From: Streptomyces sp. SID12488
Lineage (GTDB): Bacteria; Actinomycetota; Actinomycetes; Streptomycetales; Streptomycetaceae
Reading direction: 5' to 3'
DNA: 64,000 nucleotides
Assembly: GCF_010548275.1 (NCBI RefSeq)
Contig: NZ_JAAGLT010000009.1
Location: 62,001 to 126,000, forward strand
Part shown: one piece after another, positions 51,999 through 59,496 of the stretch
How the letters are laid out: each line of letters starts with the position of its first letter
How positions within the stretch are numbered: the first letter of the stretch is position 1
Notes under the pieces: model-generated
What the model was told of the DNA's origin: nothing
Database searches by the model: none
The model's input: the letters and a program-made list of their open reading frames with translations, nothing else
Program-made: the position numbers and the translations under genes

Positions 51999-52757
51999 TC
52001 ACAAGGTGTGCCGCATCCACACGTTGGGCTCGACGTAGACCGCGTACCCGTGTTCCACGTCGCACCGCACCGGTGTCAGCGCCCCGGGTACCTCCACCTC
52101 ACCGTCGCTGTCGAAGGGCAGGCCCGTCCAGGCGCGCCACTCCTCCAGCGAGGCCGCGACGCACATGGACGCAGGCGCCACGGCGACGATCGTGGCTCCG
52201 GCCCGGGCGTGCACGCGCAGCCAGGGGTCGTAGGGCAGTCCGTCCTCGCGCACCCGGTACGCGTACTCGGTGATCGGCGTCCGCGGCTCCAGGTGCTTGG
52301 CGCTGGGCCGGACCGGAGCGACGACCTCGCGGAAGCCGTGCGCGGCGGCGTTGTCCCGCATCGCCGCGAGCATGCGTGCGGACAGTCCCGTGCCCTGTGC
52401 GTGCGGGGAGACGACGATCGAGATTGCGCTCACCGTGTCCGGACGGGTACCGGCGCGCAGGTCCTGGAACGCCCACACCAGGACCTGGTCCCAGCCACGC
52501 GCGGGCAGTTCGCCCCCGCCCCGGCCGCCTCGCCCCTCGGCGGCGAGCGCGAAGGGCACGCTGTAGGCGTGCGCGACGACCTCGCCCCGCTCGTCCTCGG
52601 CGAACAGGACGTGCTCCGGGAGTTCGGTGGCGATCCGGTCGTAGTGGGCGTTGCCGGTGAAGTCGTGCTGCATCAACTCGGGCCAGGTGTCCGGCATTTC
52701 GACGACCTGGCGATACATCTCGGGGCGCTCGGCAAGGGACGAGACCTTCAGCTCCAT
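51999..52757 (-). CDS. GNAT-family N-acetyltransferase
   Basis: The 252-residue protein has GNAT motif A (AISIVVSPHAQGTGLSARMLAAMRD, acetyl-CoA pyrophosphate loop) near residues 108-130, preceded by acceptor-side strands. The C-terminal extension (about 170-252) is larger than in minimal GNAT enzymes and may bind the substrate. Target unknown. The ATG at 52755-52757 has TACCGT seven bases upstream and no ribosome site, consistent with a leaderless message. The longer frame to 52868 would run into the repeat region. Confidence 0.82.
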   Translation of the reverse strand: MELKVSSLAERPEMYRQVVEMPDTWPELMQHDFTGNAHYDRIATELPEHVLFAEDERGEVVAHAYSVPFALAAEGRGGRGGGELPARGWDQVLVWAFQDLRAGTRPDTVSAISIVVSPHAQGTGLSARMLAAMRDNAAAHGFREVVAPVRPSAKHLEPRTPITEYAYRVREDGLPYDPWLRVHARAGATIVAVAPASMCVAASLEEWRAWTGLPFDSDGEVEVPGALTPVRCDVEHGYAVYVEPNVWMRHTL

Positions 52758-53063
52758 GGGCGAAACGGTAGCCGGACCACGCGCCACACCCCAGCCCCGG
52801 ACGGCACATCCGGCCTCGGGCGCAACCATCCGGCCTCGGCGCCGCCATCCAGGCCGGAGCGGCACCATTCAGCCCGAAGCGGCGCCTCTTCAGCCCCGGC
52901 GGGCACATTTCAGCCCTGGCCGGCACCATCCAGCCCGTCCGGCGATTGAGGACAAGGCCCGTTCAGGGCCGGAGCGGGGGCCTGGGGGCGGCAGCCCCCA
53001 GCAGACGCCCACACCAACACCGGTTCATCACACCAACCCCGGTTCATCCCGCCCCCGCCCCAC
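52758..53063. repeat. degenerate repeat region ending in a dispersed CCAGCCCGTCCGGCG unit
   Basis: From 52800 to 52930 short CATCCAGCC- and CAGCCCGGAGCGGC-like units recur. A nearly complete dispersed unit follows at about 52931-53003 (CCAGCCCGTCCGGCGATTGAGG, GTTCAGGGCC, GAGCGGGGGCCTGGGGGC, GCAGCCCCCAG). It is the same family as the array at 30752 that the IS30-type element interrupted. The CACACCAAC/GGTTCATC motif is also duplicated near 53010-53045. No gene is present. Confidence 0.75.
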
Positions 53064-53810
53064 TCAACTCGCGTGGAACCGCGCGGGCGCCTCCGTGGGG
53101 TTGCCGCCGGCCGGCAGCTTCTCCCCGCCGCACCCCGACAACACCTTCTTCATCGCGGTCTTCTCCGCCTCCGTGACCCACAGTTCGTACTTCTTCTTCA
53201 CGGCGACCTGGTTGGCGACATACGTGCAGCGGTACGCCTTGTTCGGCGGCAGCCAGGTCGCCGTGTCGCCGTCACCCTTGCTGCGGTTGGTGCTCGCGTC
53301 GACGGCACGGAGGTTGAGCGGGTCGTTGGCCAGCGCTATGCGCTTGCTGTCGTCCCAGTACTTGGCGCCCTTCTGCCAGGCGTCCGAGAGCGCGACGATG
53401 TGGTCTATGTCGACCTCACTGCGGCCCCGCGCGAACGTCACGTCCTTGCCGCTGTAGGGGTCCGGATCCAGTTTCCCCGCCGACACCTTGCAACCGCCGC
53501 TGCGGAACTTCACGTCGACCAGGTCCCGCTTGAGGATGTCGTCGCGGGTGTCGCACTTGTTGGAGTCGGTGTCCGCCCACGCGGTGCCGAACCGGTCCCG
53601 GGCGTATCCCGTCTTGGGCGCCCGCCCCTTCACGGTCAGGGAGTCGACAGCCGCGAGCGCCGCACCCCCGCCACCGCCTCCCGCGCCTGCCGCGCCGCTC
53701 GCGCTCTCCTCGGGCCCGGCCGACCCCAGGGTGTCGCCCTTGCACCCACCGACGCCGAACGCCACCACGAGTACGGCGGCGACGACGCCCCCACCCCTAA
53801 GACACACCAC
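53064..53810 (-). CDS. HNH-family nuclease lipoprotein (DUF1524-like)
   Basis: The protein is about 248 residues. Its N-terminus VVCLRGGGVVAAVLVVAFGVGGC is a lipoprotein signal (Cys23). A Gly-rich linker precedes a nuclease domain with EVDIDHIVALSDAWQKGAKYW (His137), LANDPLNLRAVDASTNRSKGDGD (Asn residues) and YRCTYVANQVAVKKKYEL, a DUF1524/HNH pattern. It should degrade DNA outside the membrane. GTG 53808-53810 follows GGGAGGG; GTG 53807 is adjacent. Four cysteines of the mature part could form disulfides. No immunity gene is evident nearby, but secretion itself would protect the cell. Confidence 0.85.
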   Translation of the reverse strand: MVCLRGGGVVAAVLVVAFGVGGCKGDTLGSAGPEESASGAAGAGGGGGGAALAAVDSLTVKGRAPKTGYARDRFGTAWADTDSNKCDTRDDILKRDLVDVKFRSGGCKVSAGKLDPDPYSGKDVTFARGRSEVDIDHIVALSDAWQKGAKYWDDSKRIALANDPLNLRAVDASTNRSKGDGDTATWLPPNKAYRCTYVANQVAVKKKYELWVTEAEKTAMKKVLSGCGGEKLPAGGNPTEAPARFHAS

Positions 53811-54009
53811 GTTATGTCCCTCCCCAACTGCCCCGTTCACGTCCCCGCCCGCTACTGCCAGTTCCCGCACCCACCCGCGATATTCCGCCGTTCGCCAGGC
53901 TATCTGCCGCCCCCTCCCCATCTGCAGGGGCGCCCACCGGCGCTCAAGGGGCGTATTTCGCATACCGGGCGTATCGTCGTTGCTGACTCACCTCCGGAAG
54001 GAGCTCTGG

Positions 54010-54198
54010 ATGGGCATCCTCGACAAGTTCAAGGACCAGATGCGCGGCAAGACGGGACAGAAGGTCTCCGACACCGCGGAGAAGAAGGTCAACGAGAAGA
54101 CGGGCGACAAGTACACGAGCCAGGTCGACGACGCGCAGCAGCGGATCGAGGGCTCGATGGGCATGGCCCGTGATCGCGACAGGCCCGAACAGCCGTAG
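54010..54198 (+). CDS. MT0933/Rv0909-like antitoxin-family protein
   Basis: A 62-residue helical protein, MGILDKFKDQMRGKTGQKV at the front with EKKVNEKTGDKYTSQVDDAQQRIEG after it. This matches the small actinobacterial family annotated as Rv0909-type antitoxins. No toxin gene (Rv0910-like) is adjacent, so an antitoxin role is not supported by context. The sequence also resembles general stress proteins of the CsbD type. The ATG follows GGAAGGAG. The intergenic part downstream has a duplicated CTGAGACAAGAA and a terminator. Confidence 0.75.
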   Translation: MGILDKFKDQMRGKTGQKVSDTAEKKVNEKTGDKYTSQVDDAQQRIEGSMGMARDRDRPEQP

Positions 54199-54245
54199 CC
54201 CCGGAGGTCTCTGAAGCCTGAGACAAGAACCTGAGACAAGAAAGA

Positions 54246-54284
54246 GAAGCCGCCCTCGACCCCCAACGGGCCATGGGCGGCTTC
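54246..54284. terminator. hairpin between the Rv0909-like gene and mfd
   Basis: GAAGCCGCCC (54246-54255) pairs perfectly with GGGCGGCTTC (54275-54284) across a 19-base loop, between convergent genes. Confidence 0.65.
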
Positions 54285-54322
54285 CTCTTGTCACTTGCTC
54301 CGCGTTGTCACTGCCTACGCGC

Positions 54323-57300
54323 TCACGACCCAAGGATCGAAGTCAGGAACTCCCCGGTCCAGCCGAGCAACTCCCGCCCGACCAACGGCTTTCCGCCCAC
54401 CCTCGCCGTCTTGGGACGCGGTACGAGGATCTGGTGTGCGGTCGGTTTGATGACCGTGCCCGGGTAGAGGCGCTTGAGCCGCAGCTCCTGGGACTCCCTC
54501 AACTCCACCGGCGTGAAGCGGATGTTGGCACCCTGGAGCACGATGTCACCGACCCCGCAGGCCCGCGCGAGCATCCGCAGCCCCGCCACCAGCAGCAGGT
54601 TCTCGACCGGCTCGGGCAACTTGCCGTAGCGGTCGACGAGTTCCTCCCGTACGGCCTTGATGTCGGCCTCGGTGTTCGCGGCGGCGATGGCGCGGTAGGC
54701 CGCGAGGCGCAGGCGCTCGCCGGGTGCGTAGTCGTGCGGGACGTGGGCGTCGACCGGGAGCTCGATCTTGACCTCCAGCGGCGGCTCCTCCTCCACCCCG
54801 CCCTCCAGTGAGGCCCGGTAGTCCGCGACGGCCTCGCCGACCATCCGTACGTAGAGGTCGAAGCCGACTCCCGCGATGTGGCCGGACTGTTCGCCGCCGA
54901 GGAGGTTTCCGGCGCCGCGGATTTCGAGGTCCTTCATGGCGACGTACATGCCCGCGCCCATCTCGGTGTGCTGGGCGATGGTCGCGAGCCGCTCGTGGGC
55001 GGTCTCGGTCAGGGGCTTCTCCGGCGGATAGAGGAAGTACGCGTAACCGCGCTCCCGGCCACGGCCAACTCGCCCCCGCAGCTGGTGGAGTTGGGAGAGG
55101 CCGAAGTTGTCTCCGCGCTCCACGATGAGGGTGTTGGCGTTGGAGATGTCGATGCCGGACTCGACGATCGTCGTCGACACGAGGACGTCGAACCGCTTCT
55201 CCCAGAAGTCGACGACGACCTGCTCCAGCGCCTGCTCGGACATCTGGCCGTGGGCCGTCGCGATCCGCGCCTCGGGGACGATCTCCCGCAGCCGGGCCGC
55301 CGCCCGGTCGATGGACTCGACGCGGTTGTGGATGTAGAAGACCTGGCCCTCGCGCAGGAGTTCGCGGCGGATCGCGGCGCCGATCTGCTTCTCCTCGTAC
55401 GGGCCGACGAAGGTCAGCACCGGGTGGCGTTCCTCCGGCGGGGTGGTGATCGTCGACATCTCGCGGATGCCGGTGACCGCCATTTCGAGCGTACGGGGGA
55501 TGGGCGTCGCGGACATGGTCAGCACGTCGACGTTGGCGCGCAGCTTCTTCAGCTGCTCCTTGTGCTCGACGCCGAACCGCTGTTCCTCGTCGACGATGAC
55601 AAGTCCGAGGTCCTTGAACTTGGTCTCGGCGGAGAACAGCCGGTGCGTGCCGATGACGACGTCGACCGACCCTTCCCGCAGGCCCTCCAGGGTGGCCTTC
55701 GCCTCGGTCTCCGTCTGGAAGCGGCTCAACGCCCGTACGTTGACCGGGAATTGGGAGTAGCGCTCACCGAAGGTGCCGAAGTGCTGCTGCACGAGGAGAG
55801 TGGTGGGGACGAGGACGGCGACCTGCTTACCGTCCTGGACGGCCTTGAAGGCGGCGCGGACGGCGATCTCCGTCTTGCCGTAGCCGACGTCGCCGCAGAT
55901 CAGGCGGTCCATCGGGACCGTCTTCTCCATGTCGTCCTTGACCTCGGCGATCGTGGTCAGCTGGTCGGGCGTCTCCACGTAGGGGAAGGCGTCCTCCAGC
56001 TCGCGCTGCCAGGGCGTGTCGGGCCCGAAGGCGTGCCCGGGGGCTGCCATACGCGCGCTGTACAGCTTGATGAGGTCGGCGGCGATCTCCTTGACGGCCT
56101 TCTTGGCACGCGCCTTGGTCTTCGTCCAGTCGGCGCCGCCGAGCCGGTGGAGGGTGGGTGACTCACCGCCGACGTACTTGGTGATCTGTTCGAGCTGGTC
56201 GGTGGGGATGTAGAGGCGGTCGCCGGGCTGGCCGCGCTTGGCGGGCGCGTACTCGACCACGAGGTACTCGCGGGTCGCGCCCTGCACGGTCCGCTGGACC
56301 ATCTCGACGTACCGGCCCACGCCGTGCTGCTCGTGCACGATGTAGTCGCCGGTTTCGAGGGTCAGCGGGTCGATGGTCTTGCGGCGCCGGGCGGGCATAC
56401 GGGCGCCGTCCTTGCCGGCGGCCTTCTGCCCGGTGAGGTCGGTCTCGGTCAGCACGGCGAGCTTCAGCTTCGTGTCGACGAACCCGAAGTCGATCGAGCC
56501 GCACGCCACCTGCACGACGGAGGGCGTCAGCGAGGTCAGATCCGCCTCCAGGCGGGCCGCGATGCCTTCCCCGCCGAGCACCTCGACCGTACGGGCGGCC
56601 GGGCCGTGCGCCTCCGTGACGAACACCGTGCGCCAGCCGTCCGCGAGCCAGCCCTTGGTGTCGGCGAGCGCCTTCGCGGTGTCGCCGCGGTAGGTCTCGG
56701 GCGCGTGCATGCCCAGCTTGAGCGTGTCCGAGTCCAGTTCCTCGTCGGCGGCGAAGGGCGACACCGACCACCACATCATGTCCAGCTCGCGTGCCCGGTC
56801 CCGGACGTCGGCGATGGACCACAGGGAGGCAGCGCCGACGTCGATGGGCGCCTCGCCGCCGCCCGCGGTGGCCGCCCAGGATGCCTGCAGGAACTCCTGG
56901 CTGGTCGCCACCAGGTCGGCGGCCCGTGTCCGTACCCGCTCCGGGTCGCACACGACGGCCATGGACCCCTTGGGCAGGACGTCGAGCAGCAGCTCCATGT
57001 CGTCGACGAGTACGGGAGCGAGGGACTCCATGCCCTCCACCGCGATCCCCTCGGCGATCTTGCCGAGCAGTTCCCCCAGCTCAGGATGTGCCTCGGCGAG
57101 CGCGGCGGCCCGCTCCCGCACCTGGTCGGTGAGCAGCAGCTCGCGGCAGGGCGGCGCCCACAGTCCGTGCGCGGCGACTTCGAGGGAGCGCTGGTCGGCG
57201 ACCTTGAAGTAGCGGATCTCCTCGATGTCGTCGCCCCAGAACTCCACCCGGAGGGGGTGCTCCTCGGTGGGCGGGAACACGTCGAGGATGCCTCCGCGTA

Positions 57301-57853
57301 CGGCGAACTCGCCCCGCTTCTCGACCAGCTCGACGCGCGAGTACGCGGCGGCGGCCAGCGCCTCGACGACCGTGCCCAGGTCGGCCGTCCGACCGGTGCG
57401 CAGGGCGACCGGCTCCAGCTCGCCGAGCCCCTTGACCTGCGGCTGGAGTACGGAGCGCACGGGGGCCACGACGACCGACACCGGCCCGGTCTCCGGGTCG
57501 TCGGGGCGGGGGTGCGTCAGGCGGCGCAGTACGGCGAGGCGGCGGCCCACGGTGTCGCTGCGGGGGGACAACCGCTCGTGCGGGAGGGTCTCCCAGGCCG
57601 GGTACTCGGCGACCGTGTCGGGCGGCAGCAGCGATCTGAGGGCGGCGGCGAGATCCTCGGCCTCACGTCCGGTCGCGGTCACGGCCAGCACCGGGCGCCC
57701 GGACTCGCGGGCCAGCGCGGCCACGGCGAAGGGGCGGGCGGCGGGTGGTCCGACCAGATCGACGTGCATACGGTTGCCGTCGCCGGCGGCCTTGACCGCT
57801 TCCGCGAGGGCGGCGTCCTTGACTACGACGTCGAGCAGACCGTGCAGGCTCAT
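54323..57853 (-). CDS. mfd: transcription-repair coupling factor Mfd
   Basis: The 1,176-residue protein has the expected layout: UvrB-like modules (about 1-340), an RNA polymerase-interacting domain (GDYIVHEQHGVGRYVEM, about 501), translocase Walker A CGDVGYGKTEIAVRA (about 653), the DEEQ box VIVDEEQRFGVEHKE (about 752), QLRGRVGRGRERGYAY and a C-terminal autoinhibitory domain. It removes stalled RNA polymerase at lesions and recruits UvrA. The ATG at 57851-57853 opens with SLHGLLDVV, the usual start. The open frame up to 58111 adds shadow sequence only. Confidence 0.95.
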   Translation of the reverse strand: MSLHGLLDVVVKDAALAEAVKAAGDGNRMHVDLVGPPAARPFAVAALARESGRPVLAVTATGREAEDLAAALRSLLPPDTVAEYPAWETLPHERLSPRSDTVGRRLAVLRRLTHPRPDDPETGPVSVVVAPVRSVLQPQVKGLGELEPVALRTGRTADLGTVVEALAAAAYSRVELVEKRGEFAVRGGILDVFPPTEEHPLRVEFWGDDIEEIRYFKVADQRSLEVAAHGLWAPPCRELLLTDQVRERAAALAEAHPELGELLGKIAEGIAVEGMESLAPVLVDDMELLLDVLPKGSMAVVCDPERVRTRAADLVATSQEFLQASWAATAGGGEAPIDVGAASLWSIADVRDRARELDMMWWSVSPFAADEELDSDTLKLGMHAPETYRGDTAKALADTKGWLADGWRTVFVTEAHGPAARTVEVLGGEGIAARLEADLTSLTPSVVQVACGSIDFGFVDTKLKLAVLTETDLTGQKAAGKDGARMPARRRKTIDPLTLETGDYIVHEQHGVGRYVEMVQRTVQGATREYLVVEYAPAKRGQPGDRLYIPTDQLEQITKYVGGESPTLHRLGGADWTKTKARAKKAVKEIAADLIKLYSARMAAPGHAFGPDTPWQRELEDAFPYVETPDQLTTIAEVKDDMEKTVPMDRLICGDVGYGKTEIAVRAAFKAVQDGKQVAVLVPTTLLVQQHFGTFGERYSQFPVNVRALSRFQTETEAKATLEGLREGSVDVVIGTHRLFSAETKFKDLGLVIVDEEQRFGVEHKEQLKKLRANVDVLTMSATPIPRTLEMAVTGIREMSTITTPPEERHPVLTFVGPYEEKQIGAAIRRELLREGQVFYIHNRVESIDRAAARLREIVPEARIATAHGQMSEQALEQVVVDFWEKRFDVLVSTTIVESGIDISNANTLIVERGDNFGLSQLHQLRGRVGRGRERGYAYFLYPPEKPLTETAHERLATIAQHTEMGAGMYVAMKDLEIRGAGNLLGGEQSGHIAGVGFDLYVRMVGEAVADYRASLEGGVEEEPPLEVKIELPVDAHVPHDYAPGERLRLAAYRAIAAANTEADIKAVREELVDRYGKLPEPVENLLLVAGLRMLARACGVGDIVLQGANIRFTPVELRESQELRLKRLYPGTVIKPTAHQILVPRPKTARVGGKPLVGRELLGWTGEFLTSILGS

Positions 57854-58125
57854 GAGGGGGCTTTCGTGAGGAGCGTGAAGGACGTGAGGGGTGGGCAACG
57901 CGAGCCGCCCGACACGTGTGACGGGCCGGGGGGTGTCCAGGGTACGACGCCGCGCGGACGGGCGCGGCGCCTGTGGACAACGTGCGCCGCACCGACCCCC
58001 TGAAACGGTCCGGACCTCGCAGCCCTGTTTCCCGCCCACCTGCCACCCGCCCCCACCGCTGCGCCGATTCCCGCTCAGTCGACTGTGGTCTCGGTGGTTG
58101 CTGCACATCACTGCTGTACCGCAGG
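57854..58125. other. spacer upstream of mfd
   Basis: Together with the terminator and the end of the next gene this spacer spans 371 bases. No convincing frame, promoter or repeat was found in it apart from the terminator described separately. A GCGCGGACGGGCGCGGCGC run is simply GC-rich. Confidence 0.35.
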
Positions 58126-58157
58126 CAAAAAAACAGGGCTCACCCGAAGGTGAGCCC
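58126..58157 (-). terminator. Rho-independent terminator of the unknown gene pair
   Basis: GGGCTCACC-CGAA-GGTGAGCCC (58136-58157) has a 9-bp stem and a tetraloop. On the minus strand it is followed by TGTTTTTTTGC (58126-58135). It lies 68 bp past the stop of the gene at 58225. Confidence 0.88.
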
Positions 58158-58224
58158 TCAATGCCTCGGCGGTACCTGGCCGACGCTACAAGGCCGGTCC
58201 TCGCCTAGACGGCAGAGCCGTCCG

Positions 58225-58731
58225 TCAGCGGCAACCGGCCGTGGTGAGTTCTCGCACTACCTGCGATGCCCGGTTGACGATCTCACGACGCCCGGGCGGG
58301 AGGTCCTGCTCCAGGGCGATCAGAAAGGCCTCCAGCAAGAACTTCAGCATTTCTTCGCGAAGAGTCTCTTGATCGCATCCAGCAGGGATCAGCCACTCAC
58401 GCTCGAAGAACAAGCGATTGTTCTCTGCCATCCCCACCGTCACGTACCGGTCCTTGCGAGCCTTGAACAGAGGGCCCTGAAGGAGATCCAGGGGCTCGCA
58501 GTCGTCGATGTGATCCGCTTCCCGCTCGTCGATCGGTGCGTAGATCCAGATCGAAAACCGCTCCGGTACATAGCCCAGGGCTCGCCAGAAGATGTGGTTC
58601 GCATCTGGACTCTTGAGCACACCCAGCGTCGGCACACCGTTGAACCTGTCCAGGATCTCGACTCGCTCGATGGCAGCATGCGGGGCCCAGGCTAGGTTGC
58701 CCAGAGTAGGCATCAAGGCTTCATCCACCAC
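58225..58731 (-). CDS. unknown protein, second gene of a coupled pair
   Basis: The 168-residue protein is from GTG 58729-58731, which has GGAGG five bases before it and overlaps the end of the preceding gene by 11 bases. The sequence is balanced and slightly acidic (ALMPTLGNLAWAPHAAIERV, FSIWIYAPIDEREADHIDD, RLFFEREWLIPAGCD near the end). No family I recognise and no membrane segment. Codon use is less GC-extreme than the neighbours, compatible with a horizontally acquired pair. It could be an immunity-like or accessory protein; unproven. Confidence 0.55.
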   Translation of the reverse strand: MVDEALMPTLGNLAWAPHAAIERVEILDRFNGVPTLGVLKSPDANHIFWRALGYVPERFSIWIYAPIDEREADHIDDCEPLDLLQGPLFKARKDRYVTVGMAENNRLFFEREWLIPAGCDQETLREEMLKFLLEAFLIALEQDLPPGRREIVNRASQVVRELTTAGCR

Positions 58732-59170
58732 AGTCACCTCCAGCTTTGTCCTCTTCAGTGAAACATCCGTCGAACAGTTCGGCCATAGCGTCACCCCACT
58801 CCGCCGGCTCCCCTGGGGCGACCTCTGGTGGGAAGACGCTCACATGTAGAGGGTTTCCCCGAGTAGCCGAATGTACGACCCGGAAGTTACGTGCGCGTAA
58901 CTCTCCAGCGGTGGTCAGTCGACGATCCGCGCATGGTTGCACCATCTTGGTGACCAGCAGGGACGCCTGCTCAGCACTCACTTCGCCGAAAATGAAGGAC
59001 ATCTCTGTCTCACCGATGTCCGGACGGAGCTTTGACCGGAAACCCTCGCCGATCGGCGGAGTCTCTCCATACTGCGTGAGTGTGGCCTCGTCGGGTATCT
59101 CATATGGCGGCTTGCGCCCTCCCCCCACAAATCCCCCAGTGTGCCGCGTAGTACGCATGGGGAGTCGCAT
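58721..59170 (-). CDS. unknown protein with a TTA (bldA-dependent) leucine codon
   Basis: The 149-residue protein starts at ATG 59168-59170, with GGTGAG before it. The first 50 residues (GGFVGGGRKPPYEIPDEAT) are Gly/Pro-rich, and the following MSFIFGEVSAEQASLLVTKM and FRVVHSATRGNPLHVSVFPPE suggest a small folded domain of unknown family. Leu91 is encoded by TTA (58898-58900), rare in Streptomyces and decoded only by bldA tRNA. Its expression should therefore depend on development. It overlaps the next gene, and the pair ends at a clear terminator. Composition is lower in GC than the flanks. Confidence 0.55.
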   Translation of the reverse strand: MRLPMRTTRHTGGFVGGGRKPPYEIPDEATLTQYGETPPIGEGFRSKLRPDIGETEMSFIFGEVSAEQASLLVTKMVQPCADRRLTTAGELRARNFRVVHSATRGNPLHVSVFPPEVAPGEPAEWGDAMAELFDGCFTEEDKAGGDCGG

Positions 59171-59496
59171 TGACTCACCCAATAACACAGAGTACGCACT
59201 TCAGTACTGTGTGGTGCCCTCCGGGCCCGTTTTCACCCTCCCGAGGTATGCCTACAAGCCCGCTCTCGTCGGCGACTTGGCTCAAGTAAGACGCGAGCAC
59301 GTCAAAGAGTCTCGGACGCCGAGGGCCTCGTCCGCTCGGCTTCGCCGGGGTCGATGGCGGACGGGACGAAAGCCACCCGGAACAGATACCGCGTAATGAA
59401 CGGACCACTGAACACCCCCGGCACAAAGCCCGGCGCCAAGGAGTCCGCAGACTCCCCGGCGCCGGGCTCCCCCGTACCCCCGTTCCCCGTGGCCCC
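59171..59496. other. spacer with no supported gene
   Basis: This 326-base stretch contains the presumed promoter of the unknown gene pair (AT-richer bases around 59170-59200) and the terminator of the permease gene. Shadow frames exist, but none has a start signal or protein-like composition. Confidence 0.4.
59427..59468 (-). terminator. hairpin downstream of the permease gene
   Basis: AGCCCGGCGCC (59427-59437) pairs with GGCGCCGGGCT (59458-59468), with an inner GGAGTC/GACTCC stem. It lies 29 bp past the permease stop on the minus strand and has a short TTT after it. Confidence 0.7.

Noticed and set aside
54878..56161. 427-residue plus-strand frame opposite mfd
   Set aside because: Antisense to conserved mfd domains and rich in Leu, Gly, Asp and Val as expected of a shadow.
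59175..59426. Small minus-strand gene before the unknown pair
   Set aside because: Cys- and Arg-rich frame with no start signal; it reads through the expected promoter.
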